A stretch of DNA of 64,000 bases from Roseiarcus sp963784805 (GTDB lineage: Bacteria; Pseudomonadota; Alphaproteobacteria; Rhizobiales; Beijerinckiaceae). Below, piece by piece: positions 1 to 8,692 of the stretch. A program made the translations under genes and the position numbers. The stretch spans positions 1 through 64,000 of the forward strand of contig CAWASR010000019.1 in NCBI GenBank assembly GCA_963784805.1, in the 5' to 3' direction. The stretch's first letter is position 1. Every line of letters starts with the position of its first letter. Below the pieces are notes generated by a model. The model saw only the letters and a program-made list of their open reading frames with translations. It made no database searches and was not told where the DNA came from.

Positions 1-2
1 AT

Positions 3-170
3 ATTCCGGCGCTGAGCTACACGCTGCGGCTCACGCCGGTGTCGCTCCGCGAATGGGGAATACTGCTCTGCCTGGCCGCAACTCTGCCAGTAGTAATGGA
101 ATTCGAAAAATGGTGGGTCCGGCGCACCTCACGTCTCCCCTCATCTACGCGAACCCGAAGTTTTGGGTGA
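3..170 (+). CDS. C-terminal end of a cation-transporting P-type ATPase (5' end outside window)
   Basis: The reading frame is open from the window edge and stops at TGA 168-170, giving 55 residues. The peptide begins IPALSYTLRLTPVSLREWG, followed by a hydrophobic stretch and a charged tail EFEKWWVRR. A 'TPVSLREW' loop, a last membrane helix and a Lys/Arg-rich end are typical of the cation-ATPase C-terminal domain of P2-type pumps. Only the last transmembrane helix is visible, so the transported ion cannot be assigned. No downstream gene is coupled to it; a repeat element follows. Confidence 0.6.
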   Translation: MPALSYTLRLTPVSLREWGILLCLAATLPVVMEFEKWWVRRTSRLPSSTRTRSFG

Positions 171-244
171 AGGCTTTGTTTTGATTTAGGAATTCATGGT
201 ATTTGACGAGGAGCGGCCGCATTCCTTCATCGGCATTAACGGTG

Positions 245-850
245 GCGCTCAGTCAATTCCCTTTTTCCTTCGATCCGCTGTTCAGGGAATCTGTTGGTTG
301 AGTTTTATGGAGCAACCCTCTGCAAACGCAAGGCTTGCGCGGCTAAGGCGAAGGTTCTGCCGACAAGTTCTTTCTGGTTTTCGAAATTCATGCTATTCTG
401 CCCTTTGCCTCGATCGGGCTGCGCGGGCCGCGGCTGAAAAAAAGAGTTCGGCATGACTCACGATGCGGCTTGAGGCGGCGCGCCAGCGCCTCTACGCCAA
501 GATGACCCGCATCGCTGCCCGGCTGCAGGCAAGGAAGGCGAAGGCGGCCCTGGCGCCGGAGGGCGAGGGGGAGGGCGGCGGCCAGATTTGAGAAGCGCGA
601 AACCGCGCACGAAGATTTTTTATTTGGATTCGCGCGCAACCCCTTGAAAAGTCCCGATTCGCGGAAAGAAAGGGCTTTCCTTTCCTTCCCATTTGTTTTC
701 TTTTGCTTCCCTGCGGACTTTCTAAAGCTTCCTTCCGGCTTTCCTTAGTTTCAACCTGTACGCAGCGTGATTGATCCGGGCGAAGACCTGTCCGAGGCCC
801 CGCGCGAGATCGGCCGGCCGCGCCGGCCCGCCTTCGCGCTTTCCCCACCG
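245..850 (-). repeat. Interspersed repeat, copy A (inverted relative to copies B and C)
   Basis: Read on the minus strand this matches 37865-38510 in two blocks. Block 1 (about 850-605) contains a purine-rich AAGGAAAGG-type tract, then CGAATCGGGACTTTTCAAGG and a segment close to GCGAATCCAAAT. Block 2 (about 430-250) contains TTTCTTTCTG-like sequence and TGGAGCAACCCTCTG. The spacer of about 170 bp is GC-rich and poorly conserved. In one frame block 1 keeps a peptide like FFPRIGTFQG. This copy has in-frame stops, so it is probably non-coding or decayed. It fills the whole gap between the ATPase end and aspS. Boundaries are estimated by eye. Confidence 0.7.
463..591 (+). CDS. Possible 42-residue Arg/Lys-rich small protein
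   Basis: An ATG frame of 43 codons lies inside the spacer of repeat copy A. The product is helical-looking and basic (RQRLYAKMTRIAARLQARKA), then ends in a Gly/Glu tail. There is no convincing ribosome-binding site, and the frame is not preserved at the equivalent place in copy B. It may be the remnant of an older gene carried in the element, or chance. Confidence 0.15.
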   Translation: MRLEAARQRLYAKMTRIAARLQARKAKAALAPEGEGEGGGQI

Positions 851-907
851 CCCGTTTTCGGTTAGGCAGCGCGCTTCTCGCTCCATCTCGAACAAGGCGG
901 ATCGTTC

Positions 908-2698
908 ATGCATCGCTACCGCACGCATACCTGCGGCGCCCTCGGCCTCGCCGAGGAGGGGGAGGCGGTTCGCCTGTCCGGCTGGTGCCACCGCATCCGC
1001 GACCACGGCGGGCTCCTGTTCATCGATCTGCGCGACCATTACGGCCTGACCCAATGCGTCGCCGATCCCGATTCGCCCGCCTTCGCGCAGGCCGAGAAGC
1101 TGCGTTCGGAATTCGTGGTCAGGATCGACGGCGTTGTGCGCAAGCGCCCGCCCGGCACCGAGAACCCGGAGATGCCGACCGGGCTCATCGAGGTCTATGC
1201 GCGCGAGATCGAGGTCCTGGGCCCGGCGGGCGATCTGCCGCTGCCGGTGTTCGGCGACCAGCCCTATCCCGAGGACACAAGGCTCAAGTACCGGTTCCTC
1301 GATCTGAGGCGCGAGAAACTGCACCAGAACATCATGCTGCGCGGGCAGATCATTGATTCGCTTCGCGCGCGCATGAAAGGGCAGGGGTTCTTCGAATTCC
1401 AGACCCCGATCCTCACCGCCTCGAGCCCCGAGGGCGCGCGCGACTTCCTCGTGCCCTCGCGCCTCCACCCCGGCAAGTTCTACGCCCTGCCGCAGGCGCC
1501 GCAGCAGTTCAAGCAGCTGGTCATGGTCGCGGGCTTCGACCGCTATTTCCAGATCGCGCCCTGCTTCCGCGACGAGGACGCCCGCGCCGACCGGTCTCCG
1601 GGCGAGTTCTACCAACTCGACATCGAGATGAGCTTCGTCACCCAGGAGGACGTGTTCGCCGCGGTCGAGCCGGTGCTGCGGGGCGTGTTCGAGGAGTTCG
1701 GCGCGGGCAAAAAGGTGACGCAGAAGTTCCCGATGATCCCCTACGCAGAGGCGATGCTCAAATACGGGGTCGACAAGCCGGACTTGCGAAATCCGATCGA
1801 GATCGTTGATGTTACGGATATTTTCGCCCGCGACGACGTGACCTTCAACGCCTTCAAGAACGTCATCAAGACGGGCGGAGTGGTGCGCGCGATTCCCGCG
1901 CCCGGCGCCGCCAAGCAGCCGCGCTCGTTCTTCGACAAGCTCAACGACTGGGCGCGAGCCGAGGGCGCGCCGGGGCTCGGCTACATCATTTTCGAGGGCG
2001 AGAGCGACGGCGTCGTCGGGAAAGGCCCGATCGCCAAATTCCTGCCCGAGGAGGCGCAGCGCGCGATCATCGAGAAGGCCGGGCTCGCGGCCGGCGACGC
2101 GGTGTTCTTCGCCTGCGACAAGGCGGACAAGGCCGCCAAGCTCGCGGGCGCGGCGCGAATTCGTATCGGCAATGACCTCGGCGTCTGCGCAAAAGACGTG
2201 TTCGAGTTCTGCTGGATCGTCGACTTCCCGATGTACGAGTGGAACGAGGAGGAGAGGAAAATCGACTTCTCGCACAACCCGTTCTCGATGCCGCAGGGCG
2301 GTCTCGAGGCGCTCGAAACCCAGGACCCGCTGACTATCAAGGCCTTCCAGTACGACATCGTCTGCAACGGGGTCGAGCTGTCCTCGGGCGCGATCCGCAA
2401 CCATCGCCCTGACATCATGCTGAAGGCGTTCGAGATCGCCGGCTACGGCGAGGAGGTGCTCATCGAGAAGTTCGGCGGCATGTACCGCGCCTTCCAGTGC
2501 GGCGCGCCGCCGCACGGCGGCATTGCGCCGGGCGTCGACCGCATCGTGATGCTGCTGGCGGGGGAAGAGAACCTGCGCGAGGTCGTGCTGTTCCCGATGA
2601 ACCAGCGCGCCGAGGACCTCCTGATGGGCGCGCCTTCGCCCGCCACCCCAAAACAGTTGCGGGAGCTTCACATTCGGCTGAACCTGCCGGAAAAGTAG
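908..2698 (+). CDS. aspS: Aspartyl-tRNA synthetase, probably non-discriminating Asp/Asn type
   Basis: Charges tRNA with aspartate in the cytoplasm. The 596-residue protein is the normal bacterial AspRS length: an N-terminal OB-fold anticodon domain (about 1-105), a class II catalytic core with motif 2 FRDEDARADRSPGEFYQLDI near 220, a GAD insertion (about 300-400) and motif 3 GGIAPGVDRIVML near 535. The anticodon domain reads HRIRDHGG, with His where E. coli AspRS has Leu (family knowledge). This is the signature of non-discriminating enzymes that also make Asp-tRNA-Asn for GatCAB amidation, so the organism probably relies on GatCAB (inference). It starts just after repeat copy A, so its promoter must lie in or beside the repeat. 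Confidence 0.96.
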   Translation: MHRYRTHTCGALGLAEEGEAVRLSGWCHRIRDHGGLLFIDLRDHYGLTQCVADPDSPAFAQAEKLRSEFVVRIDGVVRKRPPGTENPEMPTGLIEVYAREIEVLGPAGDLPLPVFGDQPYPEDTRLKYRFLDLRREKLHQNIMLRGQIIDSLRARMKGQGFFEFQTPILTASSPEGARDFLVPSRLHPGKFYALPQAPQQFKQLVMVAGFDRYFQIAPCFRDEDARADRSPGEFYQLDIEMSFVTQEDVFAAVEPVLRGVFEEFGAGKKVTQKFPMIPYAEAMLKYGVDKPDLRNPIEIVDVTDIFARDDVTFNAFKNVIKTGGVVRAIPAPGAAKQPRSFFDKLNDWARAEGAPGLGYIIFEGESDGVVGKGPIAKFLPEEAQRAIIEKAGLAAGDAVFFACDKADKAAKLAGAARIRIGNDLGVCAKDVFEFCWIVDFPMYEWNEEERKIDFSHNPFSMPQGGLEALETQDPLTIKAFQYDIVCNGVELSSGAIRNHRPDIMLKAFEIAGYGEEVLIEKFGGMYRAFQCGAPPHGGIAPGVDRIVMLLAGEENLREVVLFPMNQRAEDLLMGAPSPATPKQLRELHIRLNLPEK

Positions 2699-2762
2699 GG
2701 CGCCGCGGGGCGCGCTTTCGCTTGTTCGTCCCCGCGCCGCATGTTAGCCACGCGGTCGAAGA

Positions 2763-2839
2763 CGGGGTATAGCGCAGCCTGGTAGCGCGGAAGTTTTGGG
2801 TACTTCAGGTCGCAGGTTCAAATCCTGCTGCCCCGACCA
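2763..2839 (+). tRNA. tRNA-Pro (anticodon TGG)
   Basis: A 77-nt cloverleaf with encoded CCA. The acceptor stem CGGGGTA pairs with TGCCCCG, and the anticodon stem GAAGT/ACTTC encloses loop TTTGGGT, giving anticodon TGG. The T-arm contains GGTTCAAATCC. It lies between aspS and the complex I subunit gene. A second proline tRNA (GGG) is at 25663-25740. Confidence 0.97.
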
Positions 2840-2865
2840 CTGTGGCGAAGAAATCGGGGTCGGTC

Positions 2866-3168
2866 ATGACCGCTCGCATCTATCTGCCCGCCCGTAGCGC
2901 CATGCAGTCGGGGAAGGCGAAGGAAAAATGGGTTCTCGAATTCGAGCCCGAATCACCGCGCCTGATCGAGCCGCTGATGGGGTGGACGAGCTCGACCGAC
3001 ATGCGCTCCCAGGTGAGGCTGAGCTTCGAAAACAAGGACGAGGCGATCGCCTACGCTGAGCGCAATGGGATCGCCTATAGGGTCGAAGAGCCGAAGCCGG
3101 CGCCCCGCAAACTGGCGTCCTATTCGGAGAATTTTCTGCCCAATCGAGTTGTTCCCTGGTCACATTAA
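2866..3168 (+). CDS. ETC complex I subunit, NDUFS4 (18 kDa) family
   Basis: The 100-residue protein begins MTARIYLPARSAMQSG and contains WVLEFEPESPRLIEPLMGWT and SFENKDEAIAYAERNGI. These are the hallmarks of the NDUFS4-like accessory subunit of NADH:quinone oxidoreductase found in alphaproteobacteria and mitochondria. It stabilises the electron-input arm of complex I on the cytoplasmic side of the membrane (family knowledge). An in-frame GTG at 2842, two bases after the tRNA-Pro, would add eight residues. The ATG at 2866 matches the family start better. As usual for this family, it is a lone gene outside the nuo operon. Confidence 0.88.
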   Translation: MTARIYLPARSAMQSGKAKEKWVLEFEPESPRLIEPLMGWTSSTDMRSQVRLSFENKDEAIAYAERNGIAYRVEEPKPAPRKLASYSENFLPNRVVPWSH

Positions 3169-3203
3169 AGCGCGACATAAAGTCTCGAGCCTGGTCGCGT
3201 TTC

Positions 3204-3280
3204 GGCTCCGTAGCTCAGTTGGATAGAGCAGCCGCCTTCTAAGCGGCAGGTCGCAGGTTCGAGTCCTGCCGGAGTCGCCA
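3204..3280 (+). tRNA. tRNA-Arg (anticodon TCT)
   Basis: A 77-nt cloverleaf with encoded CCA. The acceptor GGCTCCG pairs with CGGAGTC (one G-U), and the anticodon stem GCCGC/GCGGC encloses loop CTTCTAA, giving anticodon TCT. The T-arm is GCAGGTTCGAGTCCTGC. It is downstream of the NDUFS4-like gene and upstream of cyoA. Confidence 0.97.
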
Positions 3281-3407
3281 ATCGCGGCGCCGAGTTGCGG
3301 CTGGAACAGAAGCTTTCTTCCCAGTAGCGTCGCCCCGACGATCGGGTTAGCTTCGGCTTCGGCGACGAACTGCAAACGCAGATTCGGGTCGTGCGAGGGA
3401 ATTCGCG

Positions 3408-4352
3408 ATGCGGGTGGCGCGGAGCAGTTTTCCATGTTGGACAGATCGCACGCTGCGTCGGCGCCTCATCGATTGGGCGCTGCGGGGCGCCGCTCTGCTC
3501 GGATCGATCGGTCTGAGCGGCTGCAATTGGGCTTTGCTCAATCCGAAAGGTCCGATCGGCGAGGCCAACAAAACGATCCTGATCAATTCCGTCGCGATCA
3601 TGCTGGCCATTGTGATTCCGACGATCGTCGCCACCCTCGCGGTCGCCTGGTGGTACCGATCTTCCAATGCCAGAGCGCGATATCTGCCTGACTGGGAATA
3701 TTCCGGGCAGCTCGAGCTGATCGTGTGGGCGATTCCTCTTCTCACCATCATGCTGCTGGGCGGCGTGGCGTGGGTTGGATCGCATGACCTCGACCCCGCG
3801 GTTCCGCTGCCGTCCAAGGAAGAGCCTCTCAATGTTCAGGTCGTGTCGCTCGACTGGAAGTGGCTGTTCATCTACCCGGACCAGCATGTCGCCAGCGTCA
3901 ACCGGCTGGTGATTCCGGCGGGAACGCCGATCCATTTTTCGCTGACCTCGGCGAGCGTGATGACCGCATTCTTCGTCCCTGAACTCGGAAGCATGATCTA
4001 CACGATGAACCGCATGAGGACGCAGCTCTATCTCGCGGCTGACCAGCCCGGGACCTTTCACGGCCTTGCCGCTCAGTTGAGCGGCGATGGATTCGCGGAC
4101 ATGCATTTCGAGGTCGTGGCGAAAACGGCGCCGGAATTTTACGACTGGCTTGGCCAGACGCGCGACACGGGAGATGAACTCACGCCAGAGCGGTATATCG
4201 AGCTGTCGAAGCAAAGCGTCGTGCCGGAGCCGTTCACATTCCGCGCGGTCGCTGACGGACTGTTTGACAAGATTCTGGATCAGACCTTGCCGCCGGGGCC
4301 CGGCCCGATCGCCGAGACCAATCCGGGCGCGGCTGCGCGGATGAGGAAATAA
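3408..4352 (+). CDS. cyoA: Cytochrome bo3 ubiquinol oxidase subunit II
   Basis: Subunit II of the heme-copper quinol oxidase, anchored in the cytoplasmic membrane. A signal peptide ends in lipobox LSGC (Cys39), so it is probably a lipoprotein. Two transmembrane helices follow (about 58-85 and 100-125), then a cupredoxin domain (VVSLDWKWLFIYPD, about 145-255). The Cys-x3-Cys pair of a CuA centre is absent, which separates quinol oxidases from cytochrome c oxidases. The C-terminus is a COX-aromatic-rich-type tail. The gene begins 127 bp after tRNA-Arg and is followed one base later by cyoB, so it is first in the operon. Confidence 0.95.
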   Translation: MRVARSSFPCWTDRTLRRRLIDWALRGAALLGSIGLSGCNWALLNPKGPIGEANKTILINSVAIMLAIVIPTIVATLAVAWWYRSSNARARYLPDWEYSGQLELIVWAIPLLTIMLLGGVAWVGSHDLDPAVPLPSKEEPLNVQVVSLDWKWLFIYPDQHVASVNRLVIPAGTPIHFSLTSASVMTAFFVPELGSMIYTMNRMRTQLYLAADQPGTFHGLAAQLSGDGFADMHFEVVAKTAPEFYDWLGQTRDTGDELTPERYIELSKQSVVPEPFTFRAVADGLFDKILDQTLPPGPGPIAETNPGAAARMRK

Positions 4353-4353
4353 G

Positions 4354-6357
4354 ATGTTTGGCAAGCTGACCTGGGGCGCGATTCCCTTCGACCAGCCAAT
4401 TCCGCTGTTTGCGGGCGCCATCGTCATCGTGGTGGTCCTGGGCGTCCTCGCCTTCATCACGATCAAAGGTTGGATCCCCTATCTGTGGCGCGAATGGATC
4501 ACCAGCGTCGACCATAAGCGGATCGGGATCATGTACATGACGCTCGCCATGGTGATGCTGCTGCGCGGCTTCATCGACGCGCTCATGATGCGCTCGCAGC
4601 AGGCATTGGCCTTCCAGTCTGAGGGCTACCTGCCGCCCGAGCACTACAACCAGATCTTCACCGCCCACGGCACGATCATGATCTTCTTCGTCGCCATGCC
4701 GTTGGTGATCGGGCTTATGAACTTCGTCGTGCCACTGCAGCTCGGCGTGCGCGACGTCGCGTTTCCGACCTTGAATTCGGTCAGCTTTTGGCTGACGGCG
4801 ACCGGCGCGCTCCTGGTCAACCTTTCGCTGGTGGTCGGCGAGTTCGCGCGCACCGGCTGGCTGCCGTTTCCGCCGCTGTCGGAGCTCGTCTACTCGCCCG
4901 GCGTCGGGGTCGACTATTACCTTTGGGCGATCCAGATCTCAGGCGTCGGGACGCTGATGACCGGCGTCAACTTCGTCACCACCATTTTGAAGATTCACGC
5001 TCCGGGCATGACCTACATGCGCATGCCGATATTCACCTGGACGGCGCTCGCGACCAATCTGCTCATCGTCGCCGTGTTCCCGGTCCTGACCGCGACGCTC
5101 GCGATGCTGACGCTGGACCGGTACCTCGGCTTCCACTTCTTCACCAATGAGGCCGGCGGCAACATGATGATGTTCATGAACCTCATCTGGATCTGGGGCC
5201 ATCCGGAAGTCTACATTCTCATCCTGCCGGCGTTCGGAGTTTACTCCGAGGTGGTGTCCACTTTCTCGCGCAAGCCGCTGTTCGGCTACCGCTCGATGGT
5301 CATGGCCACGATGGCGATTTGCGTCCTGTCGCTGATGGTGTGGCTGCATCACTTCTTCACCATGGGCGCGGGCGCCAACGTCAACGCGGTCTTCGGCATC
5401 GCGTCGATGATCATCGCGGTTCCGACGGGGGTGAAGCTGTTCAACTGGTTGTTCACGATGTACGGCGGACGGGTCGTCTATCCGACGCCGATGCTGTGGT
5501 CGATCGGCTTCATGGTGACCTTCGTCATCGGCGGCTTGACCGGTGTGCTGGTGGCGGTTCCGCCCGCGGATTTCATGCTGCACAACAGCCTGTTCCTGGT
5601 CGCGCATTTTCACAATGTGATCATCGGCGGCGTGGTGTTTGCGATGTTTGCCGGGTACACGTTCTGGTTTCCCAAGGCGTTTGGGTTCCGCCTGCACGAG
5701 GGCCTCGGCAAGGCCGCGTTCTGGTTTTGGTTTGTCGGCTTTTACCTGGCGTTCGCGCCGCTCTATGTCGTCGGCCTCATGGGTATGACCCGGCGTATGC
5801 AGCATTATGACGTGCCCGAATGGCGTCCGTGGCTCCTGGTCGCGGCGCTGGGAGCCGTGGTCATTCTCGCCGGCGTCATCTGCCAGATCGCGCAACTCAT
5901 TGTGAGCATCCGCCATCGCGAGGAGTTGCGCGACCTGACCGGCGACCCCTGGATGGGACGCTCGCTGGAATGGTCGACCGCGTCGCCGCCGCCAGCATTC
6001 AATTTCGCCGTCCTGCCCCATGTCGAGAGCCTGGACGACTATTGGCGCAGGGAGCACGGTTCCGATCGTCCGGCGACGCCTGCGGACGAACCGAGCTACC
6101 ACGAGATTGAGATGCCGAGGAACAGCGCGACCGGCTTCGTCTGCGCATTCTTCGCGACCTTCGCCGGATTTGCGATGATCTGGCACATCTGGTGGATGGC
6201 CGCCGTCGCTTCGGTCGGCGCGTTCGCGACATTCGTCGTCTTCGCCTGGCGCGACCGGACCGAATACGAGATCCCGGCCGACGAGGTCGCTCGCATCGAC
6301 CAAGCAAACCGTCGCGCGCGCAGCGAGGCGCGCGCTCAGATGCAGGCCGCGCAATGA
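4354..6357 (+). CDS. cyoB: Cytochrome bo3 ubiquinol oxidase subunit I
   Basis: The catalytic subunit, which reduces O2 to water and pumps protons. At 667 residues it matches the usual CyoB length and has about 15 membrane helices. Visible ligand motifs are WGHPEVYILILPAFG (CuB His and the cross-linked Tyr region), WLHHFFTMG (CuB His pair) and HFHNVIIGG (heme ligands). ITSVDHKRIGIMYM near the start is the conserved N-terminal motif. Its stop overlaps the cyoC start (ATGA at 6354-6357), indicating translational coupling. Confidence 0.97.
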   Translation: MFGKLTWGAIPFDQPIPLFAGAIVIVVVLGVLAFITIKGWIPYLWREWITSVDHKRIGIMYMTLAMVMLLRGFIDALMMRSQQALAFQSEGYLPPEHYNQIFTAHGTIMIFFVAMPLVIGLMNFVVPLQLGVRDVAFPTLNSVSFWLTATGALLVNLSLVVGEFARTGWLPFPPLSELVYSPGVGVDYYLWAIQISGVGTLMTGVNFVTTILKIHAPGMTYMRMPIFTWTALATNLLIVAVFPVLTATLAMLTLDRYLGFHFFTNEAGGNMMMFMNLIWIWGHPEVYILILPAFGVYSEVVSTFSRKPLFGYRSMVMATMAICVLSLMVWLHHFFTMGAGANVNAVFGIASMIIAVPTGVKLFNWLFTMYGGRVVYPTPMLWSIGFMVTFVIGGLTGVLVAVPPADFMLHNSLFLVAHFHNVIIGGVVFAMFAGYTFWFPKAFGFRLHEGLGKAAFWFWFVGFYLAFAPLYVVGLMGMTRRMQHYDVPEWRPWLLVAALGAVVILAGVICQIAQLIVSIRHREELRDLTGDPWMGRSLEWSTASPPPAFNFAVLPHVESLDDYWRREHGSDRPATPADEPSYHEIEMPRNSATGFVCAFFATFAGFAMIWHIWWMAAVASVGAFATFVVFAWRDRTEYEIPADEVARIDQANRRARSEARAQMQAAQ

Positions 6358-7013
6358 CCGCCTTTGAAGCCGGCGCGGGCTATCGCGACGCGAATGGCGG
6401 CGCGCCGAGCGCGGAGGAACTGCTGTTCGATCATGCGGATGGCAGTTCGGCCTCCAAGCGCGTCATCGTCGGCTACGGGTTCTGGATCTTCCTCCTCAGC
6501 GACATCGTCATGTTCTCGGCGTTCTTCGCCACCTATGCGGTGTTGTCGGGTGAGACGGCCGGCGGGCCGAGCGGCAAGGATCTGTTCGACCTGCACAATG
6601 TCGCGATCGAGACCGCCTTCCTGCTGCTCTCCAGTTTCACCTGCGGCATCGCCAGCATCGGCTCCAAGGCTCACAATGGGCTGCTGTACTATGGCGGCAT
6701 GGCGGCGACCTTCGTGTTCGGCGCAGGCTTCCTGGCCATTGAGATCAATGAATTCGTCGGCATGATCGAGCAGGGCGCGGGACCGACCCGCAGCGCGTTC
6801 CTATCGGCCTTCTTCACTCTGGTCGGCTGCCACGGGGTGCATGTCACGCTCGGCCTGCTTTGGCTGCTGACCATGGTGGCGCAAGTGTTCGCCAAGGGTT
6901 ATCGAGCCGACATCCTCCGCCGCGTCCTGTGCTTCAGCCTGTTCTGGCATACGCTAGACATCATTTGGGTGGCGATTTTCACCGTGGTCTATCTCCTGGG
7001 AGCAGGTCAATGA
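6354..7013 (+). CDS. cyoC: Cytochrome bo3 ubiquinol oxidase subunit III
   Basis: A 219-residue polytopic subunit with five predicted helices. It contains GFWIFLLSDIVMFSAFFATY, FLLLSSFTCGIAS and GCHGVHVTLGLLWL, the conserved COX3/CyoC signatures, with Glu and His in the last two helices. The start is the ATG overlapping the cyoB stop by four bases. The frame is open further upstream only inside cyoB. Its own stop overlaps the cyoD start in the same ATGA arrangement. Confidence 0.95.
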   Translation: MTAFEAGAGYRDANGGAPSAEELLFDHADGSSASKRVIVGYGFWIFLLSDIVMFSAFFATYAVLSGETAGGPSGKDLFDLHNVAIETAFLLLSSFTCGIASIGSKAHNGLLYYGGMAATFVFGAGFLAIEINEFVGMIEQGAGPTRSAFLSAFFTLVGCHGVHVTLGLLWLLTMVAQVFAKGYRADILRRVLCFSLFWHTLDIIWVAIFTVVYLLGAGQ

Positions 7014-7411
7014 GCCAGACCGAACAACATGCGCCTCTCTACAGCGGCGACACCGCTCCCGGCGACGAGCGAGCCGGCGGCCGCGAAGTCGTGGAAGGGA
7101 TCCTCGGCTACCTGGTGGGCCTCGCGCTCGCGACGCTGATCACGGGCGTAGCGTTCTTTATCGCCGCGACTACCCTGGTATGGCATCCGAGCATTCCGAT
7201 CGCGCTGGTGGTGCTGGCGATCGCGCAGATCGGCGTGCACCTCGTCTTCTTCCTCCACATCACCACCGGGCCGGAGAACGTCAACAATGTCCTGGCGCTG
7301 GCGTTCGGCGTCTTGATCGTGATGCTGCTGATCATCGGTTCGCTATGGATCATGAACAACCTGAACCACAACATGGCGCCGATGGACCAGATCATGCGAA
7401 TGGAGCAATGA
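7010..7411 (+). CDS. cyoD: Cytochrome bo3 ubiquinol oxidase subunit IV
   Basis: A 133-residue small subunit with three membrane helices, including LGYLVGLALATLITGVAFFI, QIGVHLVFFLHI and LAFGVLIVMLLIIGSLWIM. The pattern HLVFFLHI...ENVNNVLALAF is diagnostic of CyoD, an assembly factor for the CuB site (family knowledge). It is last in the operon. No cyoE (heme O synthase) or SURF1 gene follows, so heme O synthesis must be encoded elsewhere. Confidence 0.95.
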   Translation: MSQTEQHAPLYSGDTAPGDERAGGREVVEGILGYLVGLALATLITGVAFFIAATTLVWHPSIPIALVVLAIAQIGVHLVFFLHITTGPENVNNVLALAFGVLIVMLLIIGSLWIMNNLNHNMAPMDQIMRMEQ

Positions 7412-7438
7412 CGTGGAGTCGAGAGGAGGTCGGCAATA

Positions 7439-8127
7439 TCAGCCGCCGGTCGCGAAGCCCGGATATAACGTCATCCCGCCATCGACAAAGAGGGTCGCTC
7501 CGGTCACGTAGTCGGCCGCGTCCGACGCCAGCCACACGGCGGCCTGCGCAATATCGTCCGGTTCGCCAATACGCTTGTAGGGCACCAGGGTCATGAGGTC
7601 GGAATAGGCTGCGTCGGTGTCCCAGGCGGCCGTATTGATCGGCGTGCGAATGGCGCCGGGCGCGATGCTGTTCACCCGTATGAAGTGGGGCGCGAGTTCC
7701 TGGGCGATGCTTCGCCTCAGCTGCATGACGCCGCCCTTCGACGCGGCGTAGTTGGCGTGTCCGGCCCAGGGGATCGTCTGGTGAACCGAGCTCATGCAGA
7801 TGATTTTGCCGGCCGCCTGAGAGACGGCGGAAATCACGCCGCGCCGTTTGAACTTCCGCGTGGCGGCGCGTGTGCACAGAAACTGGCCGGTCAGATTGAC
7901 GCCGATGACGGTGTTCCATTGTTGAAGCGTCATTTCGTCGAACGGCGAATCCCGTTGCAGCCCGGCGTTGCTGACCGCGATATGCAGGGTGCCGAAATGC
8001 GCGATCGCGTCGCCGAACATCCGCTCGACGTCATCCTCGTTGCTGACGTCCGCTTTCAGCGTGATCGCCTTTCGACCCATGCCCTCGATGACATGCGCGA
8101 CCTCGTCGGCCGCCGAAGGATCGACGA
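7439..8127 (-). pseudogene. SDR-family oxidoreductase, 5' truncated by a deletion
   Basis: The frame encodes about 229 residues of a classical short-chain dehydrogenase: NAG motif (VSNAGLQ), catalytic Ser (MSSVHQ), Tyr/Lys in NYAASKGG, and the usual C-terminus FVDGGMTLYPG. The first 40 or so residues, with the TGxxxGIG cofactor loop, are missing. Homology starts abruptly near 8127, exactly where a GMC oxidoreductase remnant begins on the other strand. The longest ATG frame (start 8080) would lack the nucleotide-binding site, so the product should be inactive. Confidence 0.8.
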
Positions 8128-8268
8128 TGCAAGGCGCACGAGTTGGACAACCTCTATATCGCTGATGCGAGCTTTTTCCCCTCGATCGGCGCGGTGAACC
8201 CGACGCTGACGATCATTGCGAACGCCCTACGGGTCGCCGGCCGGATCAAGGAGCGCCTCAGCGCGTGA
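8128..8268 (+). pseudogene. C-terminal fragment of a GMC (glucose-methanol-choline) oxidoreductase
   Basis: The reading frame CKAHELDNLYIADASFFPS, then GAVNPTLTIIANALRVA, ends at TGA 8266-8268. This is the highly conserved C-terminal FAD-binding and active-site segment of GMC oxidoreductases. In active members the His/Asn pair lies near 'GAVNP'. Everything upstream (over 450 residues) is gone, and the sequence switches directly into the opposite-strand SDR remnant. No start codon or RBS is present. Confidence 0.82.
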
Positions 8269-8321
8269 GAGCGGCGCGCGCGGTTCTGGCGCCGACTTTC
8301 GGCGCGTTCCTTGTCGCCGCG

Positions 8322-8347
8322 GGAACCTTCGTTGCGTGATCGACGTT
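8322..8347 (+). promoter_or_regulatory. Sigma-EcfG (general stress response) promoter motif upstream of DUF2934/ku
   Basis: GGAAC at 8322-8326 and CGTT at 8344-8347 are separated by 17 bases. This fits the GGAAC-N16/17-CGTT consensus of alphaproteobacterial EcfG/RpoE2 promoters. It lies 65 bp before the DUF2934 gene and about 345 bp before the first ku. The same motif with identical spacing precedes ku2-ligD at 12966-12991. Confidence 0.7.
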
Positions 8348-8412
8348 ACGCGACAGGCAGGCGTCGGTAACTGGGCGAACCAACCGGTCAGACGGGAGTT
8401 CAGGAGGCGGCG

Positions 8413-8643
8413 ATGAGCGACAGGGAGAACCGCATTCGCGAGATCGCCTATTTCATCTGGCAGGAAGAAGGTCGCCCCGACGGTCAGGCCGAACGCCACT
8501 GGCGGTCCGCGCAAGCGATCGTCGAGTCCCTGGAGGCCGACCAGAAGTCCGGCGAAGGCGAGGCGCCGGGCGAAGCGCCGGCGGAGTGCCTCACGCCGTT
8601 GGCGACGCTGGCGCGAGGCCCATCCTCCGCGGGCGCCCGCTAG
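8413..8643 (+). CDS. DUF2934 domain protein
   Basis: A 76-residue soluble protein. The N-terminal half, ENRIREIAYFIWQEEGRPDG then ERHW, is the DUF2934 signature found in many short rhizobial and methylotroph proteins of unknown function. The second half is low-complexity Glu/Ala/Gly. A GGAGG-type ribosome-binding site (AGGAGGCGGCG) precedes the ATG. DUF2934 genes often sit in stress-inducible operons, and here an EcfG-type promoter lies just upstream. It may be co-transcribed with ku. Confidence 0.72.
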   Translation: MSDRENRIREIAYFIWQEEGRPDGQAERHWRSAQAIVESLEADQKSGEGEAPGEAPAECLTPLATLARGPSSAGAR

Positions 8644-8692
8644 AAGGCGACCAGGGCGCGGCGGGGTCGAATGACGTTGAAGGGAACCATCG

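Noticed and set aside
722..2671. Long minus-strand open frame antisense to aspS
   Set aside because: High-GC antisense shadow of aspS with no RBS or domain; only its last codons overlap repeat copy A.
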